DNA from: Rhynchopus sp. YZ270_cl-10
Lineage: Eukaryota > Euglenozoa > Diplonemea > Diplonemida > Diplonemidae
NCBI GenBank assembly: GCA_964035575.1
Contig: OZ037850.1
Location: 950,501-1,014,500, forward strand
DNA: 64,000 nucleotides
Direction of reading: 5' to 3'
Shown: positions 1-10,322 of the stretch, one piece after another
How the letters are laid out: the number at the start of each line of letters is the position of its first letter
How positions within the stretch are numbered: position 1 is the stretch's first letter
Notes under the pieces: model-generated
The model's input: the letters and a program-made list of their open reading frames with translations, nothing else
The model's database searches: none
What the model was told of the DNA's origin: nothing
Translations under genes and position numbers: made by a program

Positions 1-1
1 G

Positions 2-1732
2 TTTGATGATGTCCATGATGAGCTGCTTGTGTACAAACATGAATGCATGGTGGAGCTTGGCGAGCCTCGTTGGGATGTACAACGTCTTGAATCTCGCCTT
101 CTTACTGCGCGGGCGAAGTTTGAGGTTCTTCTGAACAGTCTCTGCGACCTGCCACAGGAGCATGCACCTGCAGGTGCAGCCACATCCTCTCTGCTCCGCC
201 TGCTCACAGAGAACGCCCCGCAGGCGCCCCCTTCTAGGGGCTCGTCCCCACCGCCGTCGTGGATGAAGAGCTCCCCGCAGCCGCAGTCGCTGCAACGCCC
301 CATCGCACCACTCACAAGCTCTATCCTGAAGCCGTCGCCGACGTTTGCCCCCTTAGACCCCGTGGTGTCCCCGACGCTTTCCTCTGCTACGGCCCCTGCT
401 TCGTTAGGACCAGATGCGGTGCCATCGGCAGCACCTTCGGCAATTTATTCTGCAGTGCATTCAGCAGTTCCTGCAGTGCCGTCTGCAGTGCATCCAGCGG
501 TGCCTTCTGCAGTGCCGTCTGCGGTGCATTCAGCGGTGCAGTTTGCAGTGCCGTCCGCAGTGCAGTCTGCAGTGCCATTGTCGCTCTCATCAGGGTCAAT
601 CCCAGCAGTTTCAAGTAAATCAGAAAAGCGCGACCACTACGCCATCGGAGGCCGCCCGATGCCCGCAAGCATCGCATTCCCCACAGGGTATTCCCACTCA
701 ACACAGGAACGGGAGAGGCGCCATCAGTACACCGTGACAGATATCATTGGCGGCGCGATCAGCAGCGAGGGGCCACCTTCAGCGATCCTGCGGCACACTG
801 CACAGCCGCAACGTGCAGAGCGGCGCAACTACACACTACCACAGACATTAGGCCTGCGACAACGCCCGAAGACGGATCGCTACAAGCAGCTCTTCTACGC
901 TGCCTCTCCGTCTCTGGTCCCCCCTCCTGCCCCGGTGCGTTCCTTCATTGAAGACTCCGACTCCGACTCCGACACTGTTCCTCACGAGGCTCCACCCCCA
1001 CCTCCACCCTTCACTGTCAGCGACTCGCTCAGTGCAGACTATCCTGAGGCACATCTCGTGCCCCCAGCGATGCACAGTCCAGAGCGGAGTATTCTGTACA
1101 AAGACGAGCACGGCCTGCTCACGCAGTATGAGACGGAAGACTCCGAGGCAGTAGGGGTGCTTCCTACCGAGGTGCGTGCAGCGTATATGAGGCTGGGGTT
1201 TGCAGCTCCAGAAGACCTGAGGCGCAACCCATTCCAGAAGAACCAATGCTACGTCTTCAAGGATGCGTACGGTACCTGTGTCTCGCGGTTCATCTCAGCG
1301 CTGCCACCTCGGGTGGGCATGAGGGAGCCGTCGCTGCTGCTCAGTCCAATCCAAGTGTCCCGGCATGAACCAGGCAGCAGCAACACCGACGCCTGGGAAG
1401 GGGGTGGCGAATCCATCCCGTTTCACTGCATCCGCAAGGTGGAGCCGTTGGACCCTGTCCTGCCGGGTGCATTCGCGCTGCGTACAGTGCAGTCGCTTCG
1501 GATTGTTTCAGAGGAGCTTGGTGACGAAGAGGATCGCATCCACAGACGCAGGCAATCACAAAGCATTCTCAGCGACGGCAGCATGAAGGACGGACGTGAC
1601 ATCAGAAACCTCCGCAAGAGCACCGGACGCACCTCAGAGAGAGAGCCTGCGCGGGTCAGCTACTACATCCAGATGAACCCAAGCGAGGCTGGCGAGTGGT
1701 TCAAATACATCAACGATTGGGTCAAAGTATAG
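2..1732 (+). CDS. Ser/Pro/Ala-rich protein of unknown function, 5' end outside window
   Basis: The reading frame is open from base 2 to a TAG at 1730-1732, giving at least 576 residues. The true start lies before the window, because the in-frame GTG at 29 has no stop upstream of it. The N-terminal 50 residues look helical and charged. Residues about 55-205 are low-complexity Pro/Ser/Ala and include a run of Ala-Val-x-Ser units encoded by a minisatellite. There is an acidic DSDSDSD patch near residue 320 and a PPPPPP run just after. The last 230 residues are more globular, with a C-terminal segment ending WFKYINDWVKV. I recognise no family. GC-rich third positions and a clean frame support a real gene. 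The role and location are unknown. Confidence 0.8.
   Translation, partial: FDDVHDELLVYKHECMVELGEPRWDVQRLESRLLTARAKFEVLLNSLCDLPQEHAPAGAATSSLLRLLTENAPQAPPSRGSSPPPSWMKSSPQPQSLQRPIAPLTSSILKPSPTFAPLDPVVSPTLSSATAPASLGPDAVPSAAPSAIYSAVHSAVPAVPSAVHPAVPSAVPSAVHSAVQFAVPSAVQSAVPLSLSSGSIPAVSSKSEKRDHYAIGGRPMPASIAFPTGYSHSTQERERRHQYTVTDIIGGAISSEGPPSAILRHTAQPQRAERRNYTLPQTLGLRQRPKTDRYKQLFYAASPSLVPPPAPVRSFIEDSDSDSDTVPHEAPPPPPPFTVSDSLSADYPEAHLVPPAMHSPERSILYKDEHGLLTQYETEDSEAVGVLPTEVRAAYMRLGFAAPEDLRRNPFQKNQCYVFKDAYGTCVSRFISALPPRVGMREPSLLLSPIQVSRHEPGSSNTDAWEGGGESIPFHCIRKVEPLDPVLPGAFALRTVQSLRIVSEELGDEEDRIHRRRQSQSILSDGSMKDGRDIRNLRKSTGRTSEREPARVSYYIQMNPSEAGEWFKYINDWVKV
448..585 (+). repeat. Coding minisatellite, degenerate ~18-bp units
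   Basis: Tandem, imperfect units built on GCAGTGC and TCTGCAGTG encode repeated Ser-Ala-Val-(His/Pro/Gln) blocks in the first gene. Units differ at silent and conservative positions, so the array is in frame and apparently tolerated in the protein. Confidence 0.75.
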
Positions 1733-1888
1733 ACCGGCCTATCGTTTTAGACCCCACCCCCCCACCCCCCAACCCCTGTACACAACTGACCTAACCAAGA
1801 ACCCCCTACACCTTTTTTGTGCGTACACTCATCGCTGTCAATGAAATGCCCCAGTTCAATTACCCAGGTACAGTGTCTGCGTCCAACA

Positions 1889-1910
1889 TTTTTTTTGCTT
1901 TTTTTTTTAG
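1889..1910 (+). promoter_or_regulatory. Probable trans-splice acceptor of the 1976 gene
   Basis: An almost pure T tract ends in TAG at 1908-1910, and the next ATG is 65 nt further on. No upstream coding exon continues into it, so trans-splicing of a leader is the simplest reading. That is an inference, since no leader gene is in the window. Confidence 0.6.
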
Positions 1911-1975
1911 AACCCCCTGAGCCCCCCCTTTCCACATTCAATTCCAGATATATTCACTAAAAAAAAGACTTCAAA

Positions 1976-2650
1976 ATGATGAAGATGTTGGCTGTCGCTG
2001 CCACTGTGGCATGTGTCTCGGCGAAGGACCCTGTTGAGGGATGGCTTGGATTCGCCACCGGCACCAACCCTGCCGGAGGCCGCATCACCCACGCTGAGGC
2101 GAAGTGGAAGGTGCTGGACGCCCCCAAGGAGGGAGGCTGCTTCTACTCCCCCTGGTTCGGGATTGAGACCTCGGACAACAAGAACCTCTTCCAGCCCGTG
2201 AACCCCTGGATGGGAAGCTCGTGGAGCGCCTACGTGGAGTACTTCCAGTGGGAGCCCACCCACAACGAGAACTCGAAGTCGATCGACGCCAACCCGGGTG
2301 ACGTGCTTCACGGAGTTGTGGACTTTGACGAGAGCGCACAGACCTACACCGCGGTGCACACCAACCTGAACACCAAGCAGTCCGTGACCAAGACGATTGA
2401 CGTGCAGAAGGAGACCATCTTCGGATCTGACTACAAGAAGTACACTATCATGTACATCGTGTTCGAGAAGACCTGCCGCAGCTGCGCACAGTACCCCCCG
2501 AACGACATTGTGACCTTCTACGACATCGACCTCCAGTACGAGGGACAGCGTGTCACCCCGTCCTGGAACACCAGCTTCGTCGACGACAAGTGCAACAACC
2601 GTGCCAAGATCGTCAACGCCTCCACCGTCGCCATCACCTGGGAGTCATAA
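1976..2650 (+). CDS. Secreted peptidase G1 (eqolisin)-like beta-sandwich protein
   Basis: The 224-residue product begins with a signal peptide (residues about 1-16, core LAVAATVACVSA). The mature part has the pattern of glutamic peptidases of family G1 (eqolisins), a secreted concanavalin-like beta sandwich. A Gln lies in NLFQPVN (Q73), followed by WSAYVEYFQWEP, a GDV turn, TNLNTKQSVTKTI, and a Glu in YIVFEK (E164). Q and E are the catalytic pair of the family, and both seem to be in the right places. I infer an extracellular or lysosomal acid peptidase or a related lectin-like protein. Codon use is strongly biased to C and G third bases, suggesting high expression. The ATG is the first after a T-tract acceptor at 1910. 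The family call rests on motif spacing read by eye. Confidence 0.6.
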   Translation: MMKMLAVAATVACVSAKDPVEGWLGFATGTNPAGGRITHAEAKWKVLDAPKEGGCFYSPWFGIETSDNKNLFQPVNPWMGSSWSAYVEYFQWEPTHNENSKSIDANPGDVLHGVVDFDESAQTYTAVHTNLNTKQSVTKTIDVQKETIFGSDYKKYTIMYIVFEKTCRSCAQYPPNDIVTFYDIDLQYEGQRVTPSWNTSFVDDKCNNRAKIVNASTVAITWES

Positions 2651-3378
2651 AAACCGAATCGGCCAGAAGGGGGGGTTCTTTGTGGAATAATTAAAAAAAG
2701 ATACCGATCAATCTGATGGAATGCGCGTCACGCTCATCCGTCATTTTCCAAATTTTATTTCAAAGATTTCGTGTGAAAAAAATATGTGTCCCTTTATAAA
2801 ACAAGACTAGGAGAGGAAGGAGGGTGTAGGGGGAACAGCCCCCTTTCTCCATTATCTCCTTTTTTTTGTTTATTTTTGTTGTTTCTATTATCCACTTTTT
2901 TGTTTGTTTGTTGATCGTACATTTTTTTTTTCTTCTTTCTCCCTTCAACTGGAGAATCCACAAACCCCTTCTTCCACTACCTTTTTTTGTTCGCAAACTG
3001 TTATTCTTTTTTTTTTTTGTTTATGTCTACATCTCAACGATTTTTTTTAAAAAATGTTCCTCCCTCCCTCTCGAATTTCCTTTCAATTCTCAGCGTTTTA
3101 TCAACCCTCCCAGCTGAAACCAATATCAGGTTTCCCTATCTCTCCAATGACCCCTCTTTCATCTAACCGAGTGGAAGCGGGTAAAGAGCATAATTTAAAA
3201 CCACAAAATAGATTGTATAGTTGGGTGATCTCTGAACGGGGAGAGATTTTTTTTTTTACTAGCTCTCAGTAAGCTCACAAGCTCTCACAGCCTGTTGCGT
3301 GTCTCACGGAGACGGTTGTAGGTCACCCAATAGTGTGCTGTATTAATTAATTTCTCCCTACAGAAAAGAAAAGAAACG
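2651..3378 (+). other. Intergenic, T-rich, with acceptor at 3362-3363
   Basis: This stretch has no credible ORF. It is pyrimidine-rich on the + strand with several T tracts of 8 or more. TTTCTCCCTACAG ends at 3363, 15 nt before the next ATG, and is the probable trans-splice acceptor of the following gene. Confidence 0.6.
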
Positions 3379-5013
3379 ATGGCGAAAGATGAGAGTAGTG
3401 AAGATGTGTCTGGGAATGAAGAGGAGGAGGAGGGCTCGCAAGAGGAGAGCAGTATGGAGAGCACGAGCGACTCTGGTAGGACGATGAGTTGGGGGGATGA
3501 CGGGAATGGGGTTGCGCGAGCGAGGAGGGCGCATCGCAAGATCAAGAAGCAGCTGAGCAGCGGCGACGAGTTTTACGACGACCCCCGCTGGCAGAACACC
3601 GACAGCGACGAAAGCTTCTGCCTCGAGTCCGGTGAGGAGCGCTCTGCCCTCCACGAGTCCATGCACTCCTCCTGGAGCTCCGGCTTCTCCTCCGACGACG
3701 CCGCGTCTTCCGACGCAAAAAAGCGCAAACCTGCAACAAAAAAACCAAAAACCGCCCCACCAGCGCGTCTCTTCCTCACAGATTATTCACGCAACCCACA
3801 CACCGAAAAAGAGAAAAAAGATGACGACGAAGATGACGACAGCAGTTCATCCGAACAGCCGCGTCTCGTCACTACGACCTGCAAAGCACTGCAGGTCATG
3901 CTAACTACGGGGACACTCCGATTGGGAACACCAAAGACACCATGGCGTGTCGACAAAGAGACCGTGCGTGGGAGGCCCATTGTGTACCATGTGAAGACTG
4001 GGTCGGATGTGGCGGCGTTGGGGTTCAAAGTGAATTCAATTATCACGCATCTTGGCGATCAACCAGTGTCTTGGGCTTCGGATGTTCCTCGGTTGTTGGA
4101 TGATTTAGAGAAAAAAGTTGGTGGAGAGGAGGAATTCGATGTCGGTCTTGCACCCTGCGAAGAATGGGACCTCCACGACACTTCAACCACGACTGAGAGT
4201 GGTGATGAGGATTCAGCGTCGGGTGCAGAAGGGTCCGATGAATCTGCCCAAGGGTTTCCTGGAAAAGGAAAGGGAAAGGGAAAAGGAAAAGGGGGGCACG
4301 TCGTGTGTACCAAGCCTGCTGCGAAGAAGTCTGGCCCAACATGCTTTCCAACGTATAAAACTGCAATGGAATGGCAGAAACAGAAGCTGGCGAGGAGTGA
4401 GAAGCTTGCGAATGACACAGAAGAGGTTTTGTTGAGTATTATTGAACGGCAAAAGCGTGAGGAGGAGAAGCGGTCTGCTCAGATGAACGCTCTGAAGAGC
4501 AAACGGCGTATCACTGGACCAGTCTGGTCTGACCTTCAAACCAGCAAACAAGAGGGTTTAAGTCTCCACAAAGGCCCGTCTACACTGCTTTCTAGACGAG
4601 GGAATCTCAGTATCAAAACACCATGTGTACATCATCCCCTTGTAATAAGACACAATCACGAACAGGACACAACAATACTGTTGCATGCGTCAGCACCTCT
4701 GCGTGACCCATTGACAGGGATCGGCTACACCACGAGGCAGGAGTATGCGATTCTCCGCCGTTGTGCCGCCATTGCCTCCCTCTGGCTGACTGCAATAACC
4801 CATAACAGTGCACCCCCAGACAAAGACGACATCGATGAGATTCTCACAGCATCGCACCCACCTCCAGTCACCGTTGACCCAAAAATACCACTTCAGATGA
4901 CGCAGGACGGAGTCCCGCCTGCCCGTTGGAGGGCAATAGTTGCCGCATTTGCAACAGAAGCGGTTGAAGCCCTATACTGTGACAGAAGCCTCAAGCGGAG
5001 AAGGAAGGGGTAA
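3379..5013 (+). CDS. Acidic/basic low-complexity protein with possible PDZ-like domain
   Basis: A 544-residue protein starting at the first ATG after the acceptor at 3363. Residues 1-60 are very acidic (EEEEEGSQEE) and rich in Ser. A Lys-rich stretch (KKRKPATKKPK) near 114-125 could be a nuclear localisation signal. Residues about 190-255 resemble a PDZ fold, with GRPIVYHVKTGSDVAALGF, then VNSIITHLGDQPV and a helical LLDDLEKK. A second acidic region precedes alternating Gly-Lys (residues about 294-305). A charged helical part follows around 325-380. The C-terminus ends KRRRKG. The acidic and basic blocks suggest a nuclear or chromatin-associated protein, which is an inference. The PDZ call is tentative. 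No introns are seen. Confidence 0.75.
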   Translation: MAKDESSEDVSGNEEEEEGSQEESSMESTSDSGRTMSWGDDGNGVARARRAHRKIKKQLSSGDEFYDDPRWQNTDSDESFCLESGEERSALHESMHSSWSSGFSSDDAASSDAKKRKPATKKPKTAPPARLFLTDYSRNPHTEKEKKDDDEDDDSSSSEQPRLVTTTCKALQVMLTTGTLRLGTPKTPWRVDKETVRGRPIVYHVKTGSDVAALGFKVNSIITHLGDQPVSWASDVPRLLDDLEKKVGGEEEFDVGLAPCEEWDLHDTSTTTESGDEDSASGAEGSDESAQGFPGKGKGKGKGKGGHVVCTKPAAKKSGPTCFPTYKTAMEWQKQKLARSEKLANDTEEVLLSIIERQKREEEKRSAQMNALKSKRRITGPVWSDLQTSKQEGLSLHKGPSTLLSRRGNLSIKTPCVHHPLVIRHNHEQDTTILLHASAPLRDPLTGIGYTTRQEYAILRRCAAIASLWLTAITHNSAPPDKDDIDEILTASHPPPVTVDPKIPLQMTQDGVPPARWRAIVAAFATEAVEALYCDRSLKRRRKG

Positions 5014-5257
5014 GAGGAGGAGGAGGATGAGGGGGAGGGCGGTTTCTCAACCGGCGGGATGTGGGAGGTGGGGGTGGGGGGGGGGGAAATGTCGCTATCT
5101 TTCTGCATTTTTTTTTTTTTCCATGCGGGTTCCTCTGGACTCACAGTAGATGTGTTAATGCGTGTTTGCATTTTTGGTTTTTTGTGTTTTCCTCTTCCCA
5201 TCAAGCAATCATATTTTCATACAGGGCAAGTAGGCCAAACCAACACAAAGTCATCAA

Positions 5258-5833
5258 ATGGTTTCAACAACTGAGCTGAAGGATGCCGCAAAGGCACGCA
5301 AGGTGCAGACGTACGGAAAGAAGAAGCACGCCGTCGCTGTCGTCACAGCGTCGGGTGGACGTGGAATGGTCCGTGTCAACGGTATTCCCCTGAACAACGT
5401 GAAGCCTGAGGGACTGCGCCTGAAGATCCAGGAGCCCATCCTCCTCGCCGGAGCGGCCAAGTTCCGCGGAATTGACATGCGCATTCGCGTGCGTGGAGGA
5501 GGTCACACCAGCCAGATCTTCGCCATCCGTCAGGCCATCGCCAAGGCCCTGGTGTCCTACTACCAGAAGTTCGTCGACGAGCCGGTATGTCTTACCTTAT
5601 CCTGTAGGTTCAAAGTGACTCTGTAAATGAGTCTTTGTCATTTAAACTTTCTCACGTTTGCATCTCCCCCTCACCACCCTCCACCCTCCTTCCTGTTACA
5701 GAAGAAGATGGAGATCAAGTCGAACTACCTCAAGCACGACCGTACTCTTCTCATTGCCGACCCCCGTCGCGCCGAGTCGAAGAAGTTCGGAGGATCTGGA
5801 GCCAGGTCCCGTTACGCCAAGTCCTACCGTTAA
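5258..5833 (+). CDS. RPS16: 40S ribosomal protein S16 (uS9), copy 1, two exons
   Basis: Joined exons 5258-5584 and 5702-5833 encode 152 residues, the usual size for eukaryotic RPS16/uS9. It is a small-subunit protein whose C-terminal tail reaches the decoding site. Diagnostic segments are [25 protein letters not shown], the highly conserved [23 protein letters not shown] with YYQKFVDE, and the C-terminal RSRYAKSYR. The intron is phase 0 with GTATGT donor and TTACAG acceptor. An upstream acceptor at 5223-5224 gives a 33-nt 5' UTR. The second copy begins 472 bp further on with near-identical exons. Confidence 0.97.
5585..5701 (+). other. Intron of RPS16 copy 1 (117 bp)
   Basis: GT-AG intron, phase 0. 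Its last 95 nt (5607-5701) are almost identical to the last 97 nt of the copy 2 intron. They include a small potential hairpin with arms AAATGA and TCATTT. Confidence 0.95.
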
Positions 5834-6304
5834 GACTACGGTTGTGTTGTGGTGTTTCGTTTTATTTTATTTTATACCCCTCTGTTCCCCCCCACCCCAC
5901 CCCACCCCCAGTGGACGGTTGTGATAGTTGCGGATGGATATGTGTTGCGATAGCATTGCGCTAGAATTAAGAACAGCGATAAACGAAGTGGGTGAAAGGT
6001 TTGTGTGCTCAGACGGCATGAGCTGATCAACGGTGCAGTATCAGTAACGAATAGAACACTCTGATTTTTTTTGGCCCTTTTGTGTCCTGCTATTTTCCCC
6101 CATTTCTCTTTTCTTTTTGTCAACAAACTGCTGCTGCGGGTGTTGCTATACCCACCTATCAAGGTCCATCACTCGAACGAGTCCACAATCAATTGACAGA
6201 GGGTGTTACTTCTATTTGCCACCCCTCCCACCACAGCGTTTGTTGCGTTGCCTTCACGTTCCCCACCTCACCACCCACCAGACTTCATAAATACCGTTGG
6301 TAAG
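5834..6304 (+). other. Spacer between the RPS16 copies
   Basis: The first bases after the stop (GACTACGGTTGT) are shared with the copy 2 3' flank; the rest is unique. A C-rich run of CCCCACCCCACC lies near 5890. A pyrimidine tract ending ACCAG at 6281 is the likely acceptor for copy 2 and leaves a 23-nt 5' UTR. Confidence 0.6.
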
Positions 6305-6969
6305 ATGGTTTCAACAACTGAGCTGAAGGATGCCGCAAAGGCACGCAAGGTGCAGACGTACGGAAAGAAGAAGCACGCCGTCGCTGTCGTCACAGCGTCG
6401 GGTGGACGTGGAATGGTCCGTGTCAACGGTATTCCCCTGAACAACGTGAAGCCTGAGGGACTGCGCCTGAAGATCCAGGAGCCCATCCTCCTCGCCGGAG
6501 CGGCCAAGTTCCGTGGAATTGACATGCGCATTCGCGTGCGTGGAGGAGGTCACACCAGCCAGATCTTCGCCATCCGTCAGGCCATCGCCAAGGCCCTGGT
6601 GTCCTACTACCAGAAGTTCGTCGACGAGCCGGTATGATTTTTACTTACCACGACAAGGGGGTAAGCTTCTTGTCAGTACCAAAAACCCCCAAATGCACCT
6701 TAATACCCACCTGTGTTCGTTGGGTTCCTGCAATTATGTGGGTTCAAAGTGACTCTGTAAATGAGTCTTTGTCATTTACCAACTTTCTCGTGTTTGCATC
6801 TCCCCCTCACCACCCTCCACCCTCCTTCCTGTTACAGAAGAAGATGGAGATCAAGTCGAACTACCTCAAGCACGACCGTACCCTTCTCATTGCCGACCCC
6901 CGTCGCGCCGAGTCGAAGAAGTTCGGAGGATCTGGAGCCAGGTCCCGTTACGCCAAGTCCTACCGTTAA
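6305..6969 (+). CDS. RPS16: 40S ribosomal protein S16 (uS9), copy 2, two exons
   Basis: Joined exons 6305-6631 and 6838-6969 encode the same 152-residue protein as copy 1. I see only silent differences (for example CGC to CGT in exon 1 and ACT to ACC in exon 2), so duplication or gene conversion is recent. The intron (6632-6837, 206 bp) keeps its position and phase. It has a GTATGA donor and about 90 bp of unrelated sequence in its 5' half, while its 3' half matches copy 1. The 5' flanks differ, so the copies have separate acceptors. Confidence 0.97.
6632..6837 (+). other. Intron of RPS16 copy 2 (206 bp)
   Basis: GT-AG intron at the same site as in copy 1. The 5' half (to about 6740) is unrelated to copy 1; bases 6741-6837 match 5607-5701 with very few changes. 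Confidence 0.95.
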
Positions 6970-7343
6970 GACTACGGTTGTCTGTTGTGGTGTTTCTTTT
7001 TCTCTCTGCTTTTTGATCAGATAAAAAAAACACCCACAGCAAACAAAAAATACAAGCACTTTGGCTGGGAAATATAAAACAAAAACTCAAAATTCAAAAA
7101 AAGCACATGCCTCCTCCCCCACCCCCCCCACTTTCCCTCCTTTTTCTCCACCTCCCCTCTACCCCCCACTTTCCACACCCCCACTTGGGCCCATACTCTG
7201 CGCAAGAATTACCCCTATTATCACCCCACACACACACACCCACAGAACAAAAAAAAACACCCTTTGGGAAAAAAAAACACAAAAGAAATCCTCAAAAAGG
7301 TTTTCTAAAGAATAAACACTGCGTTTCGCTTCTCTTTTAGACT
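6970..7343 (+). other. Intergenic, purine/C-rich, with acceptor 3 nt before the next ATG
   Basis: Mixed C-rich and A-rich low-complexity sequence without a credible ORF. It ends in TTCGCTTCTCTTTTAG at 7340, directly before ACT-ATG. The resulting 3-nt 5' UTR makes sense only if a leader is added. Confidence 0.6.
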
Positions 7344-8175
7344 ATGCGCAGCGCAAACCCAATCAGCCCTAGCGGCAGTGGTGCTGCCGCTGCAGCAAGA
7401 TTGCGTAGGAGCACTTCAGGGGCCGCGAACATTAAGAAGCAAACCGACTCATTGAAGTCGTTTGACAATGGCGAGACCTTGTTGAGATTGAAGGAAGGTG
7501 AGAGATGGATTGCGAGGCCAAAGTCCGAGGTGGGCACACCGAGGGAGGGAGGCGATGCAAAGAGACATCTGGAGTTGTCCCCTATTGAGTCTGCGTTGAG
7601 CGCATCGGGCAACTCTGTGCCCACCATGGTTCTTCCCATGTCGGCATCCATCTCCACAAGCTCCATCACAGGATCCGGGTCGTGCTCCTCCAGCGGAGAG
7701 TCCTCCCCAAGAAGCACCCCCGTGCTCTCCACGTCGTTCTGTAGCAGCCAAGGCTGCTCGTCGCCAGTCCGCAGTTCAGGCCGCAAGGTCTCCTTCTGTG
7801 GAGTGGCCCCACCGCTCATCCGCCGTGCACCCTCAGCAGAACCACCAAAGATCAAGATCGTCCAAACGCCCAACGCGATGCATAGCTTTTTGCTCCGGAA
7901 GATTCAGTATGTTTCCTTTTAAAAGATGTGTTTGCATTTTACAGAGATACAAAAAGTCATGGGAAATACCGGTGGTTAGGGTCATCTCATTTAAAAAAAA
8001 CTTGCGTGAGAGGGGGGGGAAAGTGGAGATTGCACAACTGTGGCAATAAGTGAGGTAACTACACTACAACAATTTATCAAAAAAATAGACAATTTGCTTC
8101 GAAGATTGTCAAAAAAAAAAAAAAAATCCCCCTTTTTCTTACAGTGGAGCGGTGCCGCAGAACGTTAAGGCGTAA
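7344..8175 (+). CDS. Small Ser-rich protein with RVxF-type motif, two exons
   Basis: Exon 1 is 7344-7906 and exon 2 most likely 8145-8175, joined in phase 2 to give 197 residues ending GAVPQNVKA. Reading through the donor instead would end the protein at 7922 after IQYVSF. The donor is CA|GTATGT as in other genes here, and the acceptor CTTTTTCTTACAG is strong. The protein is Ser/Gly/Pro-rich with an Ala run near the N-terminus. RKVSF at residues 147-151 matches the RVxF docking motif of protein phosphatase 1, and Ser-Pro/Thr-Pro sites are common. No catalytic domain is seen. It may be a phosphatase- or kinase-regulated scaffold, which is an inference. The gene marks the end of the left genic block. 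Confidence 0.7.
7907..8144 (+). other. Probable intron (238 bp) containing a motif D repeat
   Basis: GTATGT donor and TTACAG acceptor. It carries a copy of the ~65-bp motif D family at 8020-8090 (GTGGAGATTGCACAACTGTG, then an ACTACACTAC box, then TTTATC and an A run). Confidence 0.65.
8020..8090 (+). repeat. Motif D repeat copy
   Basis: Shares GTGGAGATTGCACAACTGTG and the downstream AACTACACTAC...AATTTATC with the copy at 27940-28016. It ends in an A run, as the other copies do. Confidence 0.7.
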
Positions 8176-8966
8176 GGAGGAGGTGATCGAGGTGGTGAGA
8201 TAAGGCGAAGGTGGAAGGTGGAAATGGAGAGGAAAAACAAATACTGGGTCATCGCGTCCAATATTGTGCCCTCCGGCGGTCATGAACGGGGAAAAAAGGA
8301 TGACGGCGATATTTTAAAAAAATGCCTTGTTCTTTGTTGGTATTACTACCAGCCATCAATTTACTTCAATCCACACAAATGCTAAAAAAAATATGGGGAA
8401 AATGTGATGAAAATCCCGATGGGAAATTCAGCACCTTTTTGTGGGGTGGGGGGGGGGTTGTGCTGTAATGGCAAAAAACAAACAAACAAAGAAAATATTT
8501 TCTTTCCTTTTTTATCCCTTTTTTTTTAAAATTTTTGCCGTCGCATTGTTTACAGATATTTTTTTTTTTTTTTTTTCAGCTTCTCCCCTTCCCCTCTTTT
8601 TTTTTCGCGTTCTTTCAGGCAGATGCAGAGTTGGTCAAGAAATCATTTCATTTATTTGATTTTTTTCCTTGTTTGAAGTGTCTCTTTTCTTTTCAAACAG
8701 TTTTTTTTTTTTAAACCCACACTTCTGTCATTCTACTCTATGTTTCAATCCTCCCTTACCCATTGCATTCCTCAGTCCCCTCTTCCACCCATCTATTAGG
8801 TTTTTCTTTCATTTGATGACAGACCTGCTGTTGTTATGTTTATATTCCCTTTTTTTTTTGGATTTTCCAAGTTGAGCAGAACTAATGTACCGCAGTTTTC
8901 TGTCTTCTGCAAAACCAGAGAGTTCTTACGTCTCAACTCAACTCAACTCGAGATTTTTTTTTTTAA

Positions 8967-9006
8967 AGGTGACTAAGCACGAGAGGCTTAGGATCATCTT
9001 ATAAAC
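8967..9006 (+). repeat. Motif A copy (near consensus)
   Basis: AGGTGACTAAGC, loop, GCTTAG, then GATCATCTTATAAAC and a pyrimidine tract. The perfect 6-bp stem is CTAAGC/GCTTAG. Confidence 0.9.
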
Positions 9007-9868
9007 TTTTCTCTTTTTTTTTTCTCCCCTTCCCTGCAAAGAGATGCTTTTAATTTTGGGGTAGGGGTATACAAAAACTATTTGATTTAGTGACAATCAG
9101 ATTGAGCTATATTTTTTTAACGAGAAATCAGACGAAAATTAAAAAAAACATTTGATGTCGCGTTTATTTTCGAATAGCTTATACAACTCTACGTTGTTAT
9201 AGCAATTTCCTTCTTTTTTTTTTTCCTTTTCAAATTTGTTGGCAATAAAAAGATAGGACATGGAGGTGAAAGGAAGTACTTTTGATCTCCTCCAACACTA
9301 ATTATTTTTGCCCTCCTTTTTAGTTTTTTTTTTATTTTTATTTTTCTTCCAAAATCTTTTAATGGGATGAGCTACTTTGCTTTCCCTTTCCAGAGTTAAA
9401 AAAAAACCGTTTATTTATTTTGTAGGATTGCTTGGCAATCCTTTAGGTTAAAACAAAATGCTAAAAAAATATAGTGTCGAAGCAAAAAAGGGGTTTTTTG
9501 AGGTTGGGGGAAGGGCGGGCAGGGAATCCTTATGATAACGAAGTAAATTTATAAAAAAAAACAAACAACATACACAGGGCATTATATTCATTTTAATATA
9601 ACGCCGGATGTATGAAACAAACGCAAAAAAAACAAAACTGAAGGTTTTTCCCCCATAACCTTTGCCCACTGCCAAAATCTGTTTTCTTTCCCCCGCCTTC
9701 CCCGCTGCTGGATTTCCCACTCCTATCCAAAACCCTCTAGCACTTCCACAAGCGATACCCCTCACTCTCTCCCCCCCCCCAGAAAAAAAGCCCCCAGAAA
9801 CCCTTCCCTGCAGTGCATGCATCAATCCCTTTTTACCCCACCCCCACACCCCCCCAACTTTTTTTTTT

Positions 9869-9904
9869 GAGGCAGCTAGGCATGAAATGCTTAGTTTTAC
9901 AAAC
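9869..9904 (+). repeat. Motif A copy, degenerate
   Basis: GAGGCAGCTAGGC...GCTTAG...TTACAAAC. The stem is kept with one G-T pair, but the TTCATC box is lost. Confidence 0.5.
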
Positions 9905-10322
9905 AATTTTTTTTTTTGATTGAGTACAGATCCTGCACTAGCAGGTGATTGTCGACACAAAAAAAAAATCCCTAATATGGCCCCGCTCTCTCCCTCTCTC
10001 CCTCTCTCTTTTCTGCATGTGTACGTGGTGACGTTTTTGAATTCCCAACTTTTTAATGAAGCGCCCTCGGTCGGGGGGTGGTTTCGATATAAAAAAAAAA
10101 TCCCCCGCGGAGAACCAGTACCTGCGTTCGGTGGTGTGTGTGTGTGTGTTTGTGGCGTTGGTGCTTTTAACTTCTCTATTTTCTTATTCTATGGTGTTCT
10201 GTGTGTTGTGTTACATCCCCCGTCGAAGTGCTTTCGTCAGAAAGTCTACGAATTGTAAAGGTGGGGGAGAGTAGGTTCACCTTTTTCTTATTTTCTCTCT
10301 CGCCTCCGCCTCGAAGAAATGT

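Noticed and set aside
8968-9006. Motif A as a mini-intron (AG|GTGA...CTTACA)
   Set aside because: It would be under 40 nt, mostly lacks a final AG, and sits outside coding sequence.
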